From assembly GCF_000472785.1 (NCBI RefSeq), contig NZ_AXAL01000039.1, forward strand, positions 156 to 45,158: a DNA stretch of 45,003 bases, read 5' to 3'. The notes under the pieces were generated by a model, which saw nothing but the letters and a program-made list of their open reading frames with translations, searched no databases and was not told the origin of the DNA. Position 1 is the first letter of the stretch; every line of letters starts with the position of its first letter. The position numbers were made by a program, and so were the translations under genes. Shown here one piece after another: positions 1-7,977 of this stretch. The stretch is from Mesorhizobium loti CJ3sym (GTDB taxonomy: Bacteria; Pseudomonadota; Alphaproteobacteria; Rhizobiales; Rhizobiaceae).

Positions 1-167
1 GCGCGCCCCTTATCCGCTGCTTCAAGCGAGATCAGGAGCAACGCATGGTTCAGGAAATGCAGCGTCACGAAGGCCATCAGCACGAGGCCGGACACCAGCC
101 GTGCGTTGCGGAGCCACGCGTCCGGCAGCCATCCGGGCGGTGCTGCTGGGACCTGCGATTGGCTCAT
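1..167 (-). CDS. N-terminal fragment of a membrane protein, probably the membrane anchor of a class III adenylate/guanylate cyclase (runs off window)
   Basis: Translating the minus strand from the ATG at 167-165 gives 55 open codons up to the window edge. The visible part has a short polar N-terminus, then an R-L-V-S-G-L-V-L stretch running into a hydrophobic segment with histidines in L-H-F-L-N-H, and then a polar stretch ending A-D-K-G-R. This pattern resembles the membrane-anchor start I remember from rhizobial adenylate/guanylate cyclases, where the HxxxxH helix resembles a haem-binding b-type cytochrome helix. A possible ribosome site AAGG lies eight bases before the ATG. The catalytic domain, if present, is outside the window, so the cyclase assignment is inference; that it is a membrane protein is well supported. 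It reads in the same direction as the secretion genes but is separated from them by 389 bp. Confidence 0.6.
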   Translation of the reverse strand, partial: MSQSQVPAAPPGWLPDAWLRNARLVSGLVLMAFVTLHFLNHALLLISLEAADKGR

Positions 168-556
168 TTCCAGTGCCTTGAACGATTCGCTAACCAAAAC
201 ACGCCGACAATAGCGCCTTCCGGTCAAGATTTGCCGGCGGCGACAATCAGTCAATCAAGCCTTGCCGCCTGCCATTCTACGACGTGGTGGCAGTTCGATA
301 CGGCCAAATCGCCTGGGGTTCCTGGAAGCTTTTTGAACTTTCTGGATCGCGCCTCAACCCGAATTGCGTCTGCTCATGGGACATGGGTCATCCGATTCGA
401 TGGTGCGGATTGCTGTCAAGCAGAGACGTTGTAGGCAGGTTTGAAGGCGTTCACGAAGGTCGTCGAACAATTCTGCGGCACGGGTGGAAGGGGCGGATGC
501 AAATTTCTTGCAAGCCTTCCCGACACCGATGCTCGAACAGAGGCGCCGCGTGAACA
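168..556. other. Intergenic region without a recognisable gene
   Basis: The 389 bp between the membrane-protein start and the end of the HlyD-type gene contain only short open frames with no family resemblance and no good ribosome sites. A weak inverted repeat (GCCG..TGA / TCACGGC around 546-564) overlaps the stop codon of the adaptor gene but has no T-run, so I do not call it a terminator. The promoter of the minus-strand membrane gene should lie here, but no convincing -35/-10 pair was identified. Confidence 0.5.
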
Positions 557-1387
557 TCACGGCGAGACGGACGCCTGTGAGGTCACGTTAAAGTCCACCT
601 GACATCTCTGTCCCGCCGGAATCTGATCATCGGGATTGGGAAGTTCCAACCTTACGCCGAAAGTGCCACTGGCGGCATCGAAGACCTTGTCTACCACTGT
701 GACGGCAGCGCTTCGCCGCTGCTGGTCAGGCTGGTTGAGAATGATCGAGCCGCGAGTGCCGACGATGATCTTTCCCCAAAGACTGACAGGCACATAAGCC
801 TCGATATAAAGCGGGTCGATCTGCACGATCGTCATGATAGGACTGTCCTGGCGGACAAATTCGCCGGCACGCAGGGTTTGTTCGGCGACAAATCCCTTGA
901 TGGGACTGCGAATGCTTTGCCGATCAAGCAACGTCTGCTGGCGCTGAAGCTCGATCTGGGCCAACAGAATCTTTCGCTTCTCGGTGTCCAGGTCTCGCTT
1001 GGCGATCTCGACATTGGCCTGCAACTCCTCGACTTTCGAAGTCGCAACCGAGCCCGAATTCACGAGTTTTTGTGATCTGCCCAGATCTGCCTCCGCGAGC
1101 GTCAGCCGCGTCTGCTGCGCTTGTACCGCTTCGTCGGCCTCCGCCTGCGCCTTTGCTAGCGCAACGTTTGCCTGCTCAACAGTCGATTCCAGTCGGGCCA
1201 CGATATCGCCAGGCATGACAAGCGCGCCACGGCCAACATCGACAGATGCCAACAGCCCGGTCACCGGAGTACCGATCTGCACGCGCTGCGCAGGCTGAGC
1301 AAGGCAATCAAACGTCGTGTCCCCAGCGTACGTGGCCGTGCTGGCGATACAGATAAAGGCGGCTGCAACTGGGACTGTTAAATTCAT
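557..1387 (-). CDS. HlyD/RND-type periplasmic adaptor (membrane fusion) protein
   Basis: This 276-residue protein has the layout of a periplasmic adaptor that bridges an inner-membrane pump and an outer-membrane channel. Residues 1-21 form a signal peptide (hydrophobic core, cut near T-Y-A-G). A lipoyl-like half (about 35-70, V-Q-I-G-T-P-V-T-G-L) is followed by a long alanine/glutamine-rich coiled-coil hairpin (about 70-155). The second lipoyl half has the family signature S-P-I-K-G-F-V and a beta-barrel domain follows (S-V-S-L-W-G-K, A-G-Q-R-C at the end). I chose the ATG at 1387 rather than an upstream in-frame start because it gives the signal peptide and sits four bases after the stop of the SecA-like gene, which implies coupled translation. 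It is the last gene of the minus-strand cluster. No pump gene of the RND or ABC class is next to it. It is shorter than typical RND adaptors (350-400 aa) because the C-terminal membrane-proximal domain is missing. Confidence 0.88.
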   Translation of the reverse strand: MNLTVPVAAAFICIASTATYAGDTTFDCLAQPAQRVQIGTPVTGLLASVDVGRGALVMPGDIVARLESTVEQANVALAKAQAEADEAVQAQQTRLTLAEADLGRSQKLVNSGSVATSKVEELQANVEIAKRDLDTEKRKILLAQIELQRQQTLLDRQSIRSPIKGFVAEQTLRAGEFVRQDSPIMTIVQIDPLYIEAYVPVSLWGKIIVGTRGSIILNQPDQQRRSAAVTVVDKVFDAASGTFGVRLELPNPDDQIPAGQRCQVDFNVTSQASVSP

Positions 1388-1391
1388 TGGT

Positions 1392-3380
1392 TCACTCTGG
1401 TCGACCCGAAAAGGCCAATGTGCGACTTTGCTTTTCATCGGAAGCCAGCAGGTCCTTTCGCATGCCCGCATGGACACGTTCGGCCCTGCGCTGTGCGTGC
1501 CGCAGCAGCCAGCGCGACGGGCCTTCGCCCAGCACCGGACCAAGGGCAAGACACAGATTCTTGAATGTACGGCTGGCGGCGAAATCGACGAGAGGGTCGT
1601 CGAGGGACAGGATTGCCTGGAAGCAGCCCGGCTGGCCTTGTCTGCCGCTGCGGCCCGCGAGTTGATCGTCGATGCGCCGCGCCTCGTGGCGTTCCATCAT
1701 GATGACGTGCAACCCGCCGAGGTTCTCGACCCCTTCGGCAAGATGGATGTCGGTGCCGCGCCCCGCCATGTTGGTGGCAACCGTGATGCGACCGAGTTCG
1801 CCGGCCTGGGCAACGACGGCGGCTTCTGTGCTGTCCTGCGCCGCGCTGAGAACAAGGTGCGGCAGGCCGGCATTGGCAAGATGCTCGCTGGCAACCATCG
1901 AGCAAGCCACCGAGCCGGTGCCGACCAGGACTGGCACCCCTCGCGCATGGAGATCTGCTATCAGTTCAACCGCGAGCCGCCATTTGGCCTCCTCATCGGC
2001 GAGCACGCGATCGATCAGGTTTTTTCGTTGTCGCGGCCGATGCGTTGGGATCGTTACGACTGGAAGCCGGTAGACGGTCCAGAATTCCCGTGCGACCTGC
2101 CGCGCTGTTCCGGTCATGCCCGAAAGATGAGTGTAGCGCCGAAAGAACCGCTGGTAGGTCATGCGGGCTATGGTCGTGCGCCGCGCCGACGGCTTGCAGC
2201 GCTCCTTGACCTCTATCATCTGGTGCAGTCCATCGGTCCAGGCACGGTCGGGCATCAAGCGGCCCGTATGCTGGTCGATGATCTGCACCTTGCCGTCACG
2301 CACAAGATACTCCTCGCCGCGATGAAAGAGATGAAGCGCAGACAGGGCCTGGCGAGCGAATTCCTCGCGAACGATGACGCCCCGCCACTCCTTGCCATGC
2401 GCTTCGGCAAAATCCGCGATCCGTTCGCGACCGACGTCGGTCAGCACCACGCGTTTTTGTTCGCTCAACAGCAGGTAATCGCTGCCTGGTTGCAGGGCGG
2501 CGGCGAGTTCAAGCGCCTCGCGCGCGGCGTTGGCGGAAATCTCACCCTTGGCTTCACCTGAAATGACGAGAGGTGTCCGTGCTTCGTCGACCAGGACGCT
2601 GTCCGCCTCGTCAACGATGGCAAAATGCAGTCCGCGCAGGCGCAGCCTCGTCGAGCGCGGCGTCGCATCCTGCAATCCCTCGATTTTCAACCTCAAATTT
2701 CCGGCGCGTTGCCCCAGGATAATGCGGTCGCGCAGATAGTCGAAAGCGAGTTCCTTGTTGGTGCAATAGGTGATATCGGCGCGATAGGCTGCCTGTCGCT
2801 CCTGCAGGGATTGGCCGCCAATGACGACACCAACCGAAAGGCCGAGCGCATCGTAAATAGGCTTGGTGAGTTCGGCGTCGCGCGTGGCCAGATAATCATT
2901 GACCGTGACAACATGCACCGGCATGCCGGCCAGCGCTGCCGTGCCGGCGGCCAACGCCGCGGTCAATGTCTTGCCTTCGCCGGTGGCCATCTCGGCGAGG
3001 TATCCTCGGATCATTGCATAAGCGCCTATCAGCTGTACGGGGTAGTGCCGTCGGCCGCTCAAGCGGTCGGAAAGCTCACGGATGACCGCGAAGCATTCCG
3101 CCACTGAATCCTCAGGAAAGCCTCGACGGCGCCGCAGCGACATGGAGGCCTGCCTGGCACGGAGCCGCAGAGCATCGTCCGACAGCGCTCGAAATTCAGT
3201 GTCGAACGCGTTGACCCTCGGAACGATGTTTGCCAGCCTGCGCGAACGGCGGCCGGAGCCGGCGACCACCGCATAGGCCAGCAGCCCCGAAGCGAGCTCT
3301 TCAAGTGGGGCTTTGCGAGCAACCTCTCGCTCGGCATAGAGAACCGGCAAAGGCAGCCTTGTCGAAACGGCGTCAGACAT
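1392..3380 (-). CDS. Short SecA-like preprotein translocase ATPase (accessory SecA)
   Basis: This 662-residue protein is a SecA-family motor, which in known members drives proteins through SecYEG using ATP. The visible motifs are all in order: Walker A in M-A-T-G-E-G-K-T (131-138), the V-T-V-N-D-Y-L-A-R-D-like block (158-168, with T for A), the Walker B D-E-A-D (257-260) followed by V-L-V-D-E-A-R-T-P-L, then N-M-A-G-R-G-T-D-I, and the arginine-finger motif Q-L-A-G-R-S-G-R-Q-G. Housekeeping SecA is about 850-900 residues; this one ends soon after the second nucleotide-binding fold and lacks most of the helical scaffold/wing region and the zinc-binding C-terminus, so SecB and lipid contacts are probably lost. 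The start ATG overlaps the upstream M50 gene stop by 8 bp (3373-3380). Its place between HlyD-type genes suggests a dedicated role in this system. A housekeeping secA should exist elsewhere in the genome. Confidence 0.93.
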   Translation of the reverse strand: MSDAVSTRLPLPVLYAEREVARKAPLEELASGLLAYAVVAGSGRRSRRLANIVPRVNAFDTEFRALSDDALRLRARQASMSLRRRRGFPEDSVAECFAVIRELSDRLSGRRHYPVQLIGAYAMIRGYLAEMATGEGKTLTAALAAGTAALAGMPVHVVTVNDYLATRDAELTKPIYDALGLSVGVVIGGQSLQERQAAYRADITYCTNKELAFDYLRDRIILGQRAGNLRLKIEGLQDATPRSTRLRLRGLHFAIVDEADSVLVDEARTPLVISGEAKGEISANAAREALELAAALQPGSDYLLLSEQKRVVLTDVGRERIADFAEAHGKEWRGVIVREEFARQALSALHLFHRGEEYLVRDGKVQIIDQHTGRLMPDRAWTDGLHQMIEVKERCKPSARRTTIARMTYQRFFRRYTHLSGMTGTARQVAREFWTVYRLPVVTIPTHRPRQRKNLIDRVLADEEAKWRLAVELIADLHARGVPVLVGTGSVACSMVASEHLANAGLPHLVLSAAQDSTEAAVVAQAGELGRITVATNMAGRGTDIHLAEGVENLGGLHVIMMERHEARRIDDQLAGRSGRQGQPGCFQAILSLDDPLVDFAASRTFKNLCLALGPVLGEGPSRWLLRHAQRRAERVHAGMRKDLLASDEKQSRTLAFSGRPE

Positions 3381-5526
3381 TGAAGCGGCTCAGGAATGTC
3401 TGGCGCACTGTGCGTACCCAACGCCAGATCAAGGGCTCCCTGCCATGATCGAAGCGCACGAAAACGCGGCTGCCGAGCAACAGATGCTGTCCGGGCTGGT
3501 CAGGAGAAACGTCGAAGACAAAGAGCCCTTCCAGCGCACGAGGTTTGCCGTTGGAGTCATTTCCCGACCGCATGGCGACGGTCCCGCCACCTTCGACCGA
3601 CAGAGCCAGGCTTGGCAGGTCGTACTGAGCCGCCGGAACCTCCCGGCTAACATGGGCTCGAACCGGCTTCCCGGTTTCGCCTGCGTAACGCACCTCGACA
3701 CCGCTAGTGCGTGCTCGGACGAGATCAACCTCGCTTTGCGGTACGATGACGCGTAATTGTGGTGTTGCCGATGAAACGACATATCCGACGAGATCGCCCT
3801 GATTAAGGAATCTGCCGGGGAGGTTGGTTGCCTTTGGCAAAATGAACCGCCCGGCCTCATGCGCGTTTATTACAAGTCCGTCGCGTCGCTGTCTCACCGA
3901 GGCGAGCACGCCATCCATATTCTTTATCTGCTCAAGTACGACATCGGCCTCGACGCGGTCGGAAAATCGAACAGCCTCATAGCGCAGTTGCAATTCGTGT
4001 CTTTGCGCTTCGATCAGCGCCACGCGACCGCTGATGCCGGGGTCTTCAAGCCTCAGGAGCGGCGTTCCGGCTGAAACGATTGTATCCGGCTTGCTCAGAA
4101 TCTCGGTGACAATACCTGCCGTGTCCGCCCGAACCTCGGCGCGATCCGGTATCCACACCACGCCTTGCGCCACCGTCCCATACGGCATCGGTATGAAGAT
4201 GACCAGGATGGCAAGTGCCGCGAGACCGACACCGGTCAACGCGATTGCGCGTCCACGCTGGCCCTGCAGGCGCGGTGTGGTGAACAAGAATTTGGCGCCC
4301 TTGAACACCGGCATCACCATGGTGCCGAACACTGTGAACAGGGCAAGCAAGACACCGATGAAGAAAAGTTTGCTGGCCACCAGAAGGGCAATCGTGAGGC
4401 TGAGCGCGATGCGATAGCAGAAAGATAGGACCGCGTAACCGAACAGCCATTTGCGCTCGCCCGGCGCCGACGCCGGATTGTCGATGTTGGTTATTCCCAG
4501 GATGTAGTGCTGGACCAGATACCAGAAGTAGCGGTTGGCGCGTGTGCCCAGATTGGGGACCTCAATCAGGTCGGCGAATATGTAGTAGCCATCAAAGCGC
4601 AGCAGGGGATTGCCGTTGAAGAAAAGCGTTGAAACGCCTCCAATGACCATAATGTTGAAGGCCGCGGCCCTCGCCAGACCGGGTTCGGCATTGGCCCAGA
4701 AGATCATGGCGGCAGCGGCAAGCGAGAACTCGACCATGATGCCGGCACTGCTGACCACCATGCGGCGCCATTTCTCCCGAAACGCCGTCGACGATGTGGC
4801 ATCGACATAAGGTGCCGGCACAAAAATGAGCAGCATCAGGCCAACTTCGTGAACCGCTCCGCCCCAGGCTTTCGTGGCATAGGCGTGGCCTGCTTCATGG
4901 AACGTTTTTACCAGCGGATAGATGGCGATGATCAATGCGACATTGCCGGCGCTGAGTAGGCGATCGGACGCATCAGAACTCAGTTCTGACCAGTTCATCA
5001 CCGCCAGAACAATGCCACTTCCAACTAAAGCCAACCATGCAAGCAAACCATAGATGGTGAACAGCGGCCGAACCAGCGGCATTGTGAGATCCAGCCACCG
5101 GTCGGGATCGAACAGCGGCAAGCGCAAAGCCATCGGGTTGCGCAATTTGTTCATCACATCGTTTCGCGCCTGCTTGGCAGACCGGTCGCTCAGTTCCCCG
5201 AAGTCGGGCGGCAGTTCGCCCTGCAGGAGATCGGAGGCGTGCAGTTCGGCAAGCAGGTGAATGGCCTCGTCCTGCGTCGGTGGATCGTCGCCGGCGCGCC
5301 GCCCCACGAGATCCCAGATTTCATGCAGTGTGCGTCTGCCGTCCATCAACGAAATCATGAGGTTGGATGATGACGACAGCCGGTGAAAGCGGCCTGTCTG
5401 GTGATCCTGCAAGACATACCAGGTTTCACCACGAAATTGCTGCCGATGGATTTGGGCATGTCTGCGAAGTTTGAGCTTCAGCTCGGCGACACGATACCAT
5501 GAGGAACTGAAGAGCGACTTTGCCAC
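3373..5526 (-). CDS. M50-family membrane metalloprotease with N-terminal PqqD-like and C-terminal HlyD-like domains
   Basis: The 717-residue product has three parts. Residues about 30-105 (W-Y-V-L-Q-D..G-R-F-H-R-L, then helices) look like a PqqD-type winged-helix domain. Residues about 150-446 are a polytopic membrane domain with the zinc motif H-E-A-G-H at 210-214 and the second site N-P-L-L-R-F-D-G-Y-Y (306-315), both diagnostic for site-2-type M50 proteases; the last membrane helix spans about 428-446. Residues about 460-710 are a periplasmic HlyD-like adaptor with a lipoyl-like hairpin and a helical stretch. This fusion is known from export and maturation loci of peptides and large exoproteins; the substrate here is unknown. 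The start is GTG at 5526, one base after the stop of the GAF-HlyD gene, and the end overlaps the SecA-like start by 8 bp. All catalytic residues look intact, so proteolysis is possible, though some relatives may serve only as transport scaffolds. Confidence 0.9.
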   Translation of the reverse strand: MAKSLFSSSWYRVAELKLKLRRHAQIHRQQFRGETWYVLQDHQTGRFHRLSSSSNLMISLMDGRRTLHEIWDLVGRRAGDDPPTQDEAIHLLAELHASDLLQGELPPDFGELSDRSAKQARNDVMNKLRNPMALRLPLFDPDRWLDLTMPLVRPLFTIYGLLAWLALVGSGIVLAVMNWSELSSDASDRLLSAGNVALIIAIYPLVKTFHEAGHAYATKAWGGAVHEVGLMLLIFVPAPYVDATSSTAFREKWRRMVVSSAGIMVEFSLAAAAMIFWANAEPGLARAAAFNIMVIGGVSTLFFNGNPLLRFDGYYIFADLIEVPNLGTRANRYFWYLVQHYILGITNIDNPASAPGERKWLFGYAVLSFCYRIALSLTIALLVASKLFFIGVLLALFTVFGTMVMPVFKGAKFLFTTPRLQGQRGRAIALTGVGLAALAILVIFIPMPYGTVAQGVVWIPDRAEVRADTAGIVTEILSKPDTIVSAGTPLLRLEDPGISGRVALIEAQRHELQLRYEAVRFSDRVEADVVLEQIKNMDGVLASVRQRRDGLVINAHEAGRFILPKATNLPGRFLNQGDLVGYVVSSATPQLRVIVPQSEVDLVRARTSGVEVRYAGETGKPVRAHVSREVPAAQYDLPSLALSVEGGGTVAMRSGNDSNGKPRALEGLFVFDVSPDQPGQHLLLGSRVFVRFDHGREPLIWRWVRTVRQTFLSRFNV

Positions 5527-5527
5527 G

Positions 5528-7408
5528 TCACGGCATCCAACGCCAGCTGGCTAGGCGCCACCACTCAAGCGCCGGCCTCAGCCAGATCGAGACTAGCCGG
5601 CGCTGGTCGATCGCTATCTTGGCGACACCGATCATCCCTGGTCTCAACCTTGGCGAGACATGGGTGAGGCTGCCCTCCACCTGGAACAGGTTCTTGCCGT
5701 CCTTGGCCTGAGCCACCGGTGTGATCTTGTCGACCGTCAGATCGAAATGCTCCTCTGGTAGCGACGCGAAGATCACCTCGCCACTTTGGCCCTCGCTGAC
5801 ATCGGCGATTTCCCGTTCGTCGACTTGCATCACCACGCGATAGTCGGTCAGCGGCGCAATCTCGTACAGCAGTTCGCCGCGGGTAACAGAGCCACCAATG
5901 CGTTGGCTGAGATCACCGGAGACGACAAGACCGTCGAATGGCGCCACGATTCTTGTGCGGGCGATCTGTTCGTCGATCAGCTTGAGCTGCGCGTCTGCCT
6001 GATCGATCTGGCTCTTCACGACATTGATGGTTGCAGGTTGGCGCGTCGCCAGCGCCTTGTCGTATTCAAAACTGTATTGCTGCCGCTGCGTCGCCCAGCG
6101 CAGCCGCTCCAGAGCAAGTTCACGGTCTTCAAGCGTGGCCAGTTCGTCGCCGGACTTCACCAGATCGCCGGCCCGCGCCTTTGCCTCCTGAATAAACCCG
6201 TCATAGGAGGAGATGATTGCCCGGCGAACGGACCCTTCGATCTGCGCATCGGCATTGACGCGATAGGTGTCGGTGGCGAAGTAGCCGAAAATGCCTGCCG
6301 CGACTACGGCGATAGCCGAAAGCTTGCGTCCGGTGTAACCTGGACCGAGAAGTCGCTTGACCTGCTCCCAAAGCGATTCCGCGGCCTTCAAGATCAGCCA
6401 GCGGTCGTTCATCCGTTTCTCATTGAGGATTGGCCCGATGGCCGTCGAGATCATATCGAGAATCTGCACGATCTCCGGCTCGAAGACGTGGCCGCGCCGG
6501 CGCTCAAAGGTTACGGCGCCGACAAAGGCATCGACGACGAACATGGGCACGGTAAGGACTTGGCCGTCATGTTGCAGCCGGGCGACTTCGCTGTGGGCGT
6601 GGGTCGCGATCGGTTCGTCAATGCCGATCGGATAGAGAATGGAGCAACGCTGGTCGATGGCCTCGTCCATGGCCGCACCGATCGCCCGCACCAGCCCCAT
6701 CTGGCGGCCGAACTGGGCCGTATGCGAAATCGCTGCGACTTTGGCCGATCCACGATTGATGAAACCGATGCTGACGCGGGCGCAATCGAAACGGATTGCC
6801 AGCTCGGTGGCGGCCGCCATGGTCGCGGACCCGAACCGCTGATGGTCGAGAATCGACGCGATCAGGTCGAGCGTGGCGCGAGACCGATCGAGTTGACGCA
6901 CGTTGGTGGTCGCCCTCTGGCTGCGCAGATGATCGCGCAGCCATGCCGAGCCCCACTGGATCTGGCGAATGGCGGCCCGCATCGCTTCTTTTGCCTGCGC
7001 CGGCTTGGCGACGTTGATGGCGACCGCCACCACGGCGACAACGATGTCGTCAAGCAGGATCGGGAAGGCAACCGACGGTCTGGCGGTTGAATCGATGGCG
7101 GTGCCACGGGCCACGGCACGGCGCTCGGAGCGAGCGAGGTCGATTGTCGTCAGCAGATCAGCGGGTTCATCGTTCGCCTCTGGCCATGCCGACAGCAGGC
7201 GGTATCCGGTTGGTGTTTCGGTCCGTACGATGGCCTTGGTCGCGCCTGGTATCATGCTGCATTGCAGCGCCAACCACGCCGTCGCGAGGTCTTCCGATGT
7301 CGTCGCGTCCGACAGTCGTTTCCAAAGGGCGGGCGCAAGCAGCGTCAGCGAACTGGCCGAACCATCCTCGATGGTGCCCGTATCGTCGCTGTGCGTGACC
7401 TTGGCCAT
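5528..7408 (-). CDS. GAF-GAF domain protein with one membrane helix and periplasmic HlyD-like domain
   Basis: This 626-residue protein joins a cytoplasmic sensor-like half to a periplasmic adaptor half. Two GAF-like domains occupy about 30-150 and 180-330; the second is clearer (repeat of helix, F-D-C-A-R-V-S-I-G-F, then L-T-V-P-M-F and G-A-V-T-F-E). A single transmembrane segment lies at about 362-378 (I-A-V-V-A-A-G-I-F-G). After it comes a lipoyl-like domain (Y-D-G-F-I..A-R-A-G-D-L-V), a coiled-coil hairpin, I-V-A-P-F-D-G-L-V-V and a beta-barrel domain. I chose the ATG at 7408, which is 10 bp after the DUF3467-like stop; an in-frame upstream start would overlap that gene. The pairing suggests that an adaptor's assembly or activity is set by a cytoplasmic ligand or redox signal, but no ligand can be read from the sequence. 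The next gene (M50-HlyD) begins one base after its stop. Confidence 0.87.
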   Translation of the reverse strand: MAKVTHSDDTGTIEDGSASSLTLLAPALWKRLSDATTSEDLATAWLALQCSMIPGATKAIVRTETPTGYRLLSAWPEANDEPADLLTTIDLARSERRAVARGTAIDSTARPSVAFPILLDDIVVAVVAVAINVAKPAQAKEAMRAAIRQIQWGSAWLRDHLRSQRATTNVRQLDRSRATLDLIASILDHQRFGSATMAAATELAIRFDCARVSIGFINRGSAKVAAISHTAQFGRQMGLVRAIGAAMDEAIDQRCSILYPIGIDEPIATHAHSEVARLQHDGQVLTVPMFVVDAFVGAVTFERRRGHVFEPEIVQILDMISTAIGPILNEKRMNDRWLILKAAESLWEQVKRLLGPGYTGRKLSAIAVVAAGIFGYFATDTYRVNADAQIEGSVRRAIISSYDGFIQEAKARAGDLVKSGDELATLEDRELALERLRWATQRQQYSFEYDKALATRQPATINVVKSQIDQADAQLKLIDEQIARTRIVAPFDGLVVSGDLSQRIGGSVTRGELLYEIAPLTDYRVVMQVDEREIADVSEGQSGEVIFASLPEEHFDLTVDKITPVAQAKDGKNLFQVEGSLTHVSPRLRPGMIGVAKIAIDQRRLVSIWLRPALEWWRLASWRWMP

Positions 7409-7418
7409 TGGTCGGTCC

Positions 7419-7745
7419 CTAATCGACGTTGAGAGGCCCGTAACGGGATTCGTGTTCGCGCAGCACGCCGCCAAGAACCGTCCAGAGCCGCTTGGCCGCC
7501 AAGGGCGTCAAAATTATGCGGTTGGACAATTCGACGGAAACGGAGCTGCCTTCCTCCACGTTCCAGGTGCGGTTGGTGCCGAAGAACAGATCGACCTGTT
7601 CCCTGGTCCCTTGAACGTTGACCACATTGGCAAAGTGCGTCGACATCTGCCCTTCCAACCATTCAACGCCTTTGCGGGGCTTGCCATTATCGTCGGCAGA
7701 TGCCGCCGATTTTCCTGCCTTTGCCGATGCTGCTGCCTTTGCCAT
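7419..7745 (-). CDS. Small DUF3467-like protein
   Basis: The 108-residue product begins with about 25 alanine/lysine-rich, probably disordered residues and continues with a compact domain: H-F-A-N-V-V-N-V-Q-G-T (37-47), a V-D-L-F-F-G strand (51-56), R-I-I-L-T-P (76-81) and a helix A-K-R-L-W-T-V-L with a final E-S-R-Y-G-P. This order (Y/F-A-N-x-V, F-x-L-x-F-G, R-I-x-x-x-P-x-x-A-K-x-L-L) matches the DUF3467 family as I remember it; its function is unknown. The ATG at 7745 is preferred over one seven codons upstream because GGGAGA lies just before it. It is 10 bp upstream of the GAF-HlyD gene, so it heads the tightly coupled four-gene block and may be a small cytoplasmic partner of that system. 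Confidence 0.8.
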   Translation of the reverse strand: MAKAAASAKAGKSAASADDNGKPRKGVEWLEGQMSTHFANVVNVQGTREQVDLFFGTNRTWNVEEGSSVSVELSNRIILTPLAAKRLWTVLGGVLREHESRYGPLNVD

Positions 7746-7835
7746 GTGTTCTCCCACGCCTGTCATCGTTTTCTGATCCCGGTCGAAACCGCGATTTTAG
7801 ATGCAATGCCGTTTGTCGATGCTCACCCCGAGAAG

Positions 7836-7859
7836 GCGCCGGCCATTTTTCGCCGGCGC
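7836..7859. repeat. 8-bp perfect stem-loop in the gap upstream of the DUF3467-like gene
   Basis: GCGCCGGC at 7836-7843 pairs with GCCGGCGC at 7852-7859 across an 8-base loop. It lies within the 232-bp gap between the outer-membrane gene and the DUF3467-like gene. There is no T-run on either side, so it is not a canonical terminator. It could attenuate transcription from the outer-membrane gene or be mRNA structure. Confidence 0.4.
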
Positions 7860-7891
7860 GCCCTGGGGCGGACAATAGTTCAAATGGCATT

Positions 7892-7907
7892 AGACCGGAA
7901 GCGGTCT
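7892..7907. repeat. Short hairpin downstream of the outer-membrane protein gene
   Basis: AGACCG (7892-7897) and CGGTCT (7902-7907) form a 6-bp stem with a 4-base loop that reads CTTC on the minus strand. It lies about 70 bases after the stop of the outer-membrane gene in transcription direction. No T-run follows, so termination here is only possible with a helper factor; it may be incidental. Confidence 0.3.
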
Positions 7908-7977
7908 TCGCAGCATGCGGCGAGAGCGAGGCGGCAAGGTTAATCCGCCTTCGGAATACATATTGGCACAGCCCACG

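Noticed and set aside
354..560. Minus-strand 68-codon frame in the left intergenic region
   Set aside because: No ribosome site and no family features; overlaps the end of the adaptor gene.
1317..2561. Plus-strand open frame of 414 codons
   Set aside because: Lies opposite the SecA-like gene, whose motifs are unmistakable.
5786..7090. Plus-strand open frame of 434 codons
   Set aside because: Opposite the GAF-HlyD gene; translation is arginine/aspartate/glycine-rich and domain-free.
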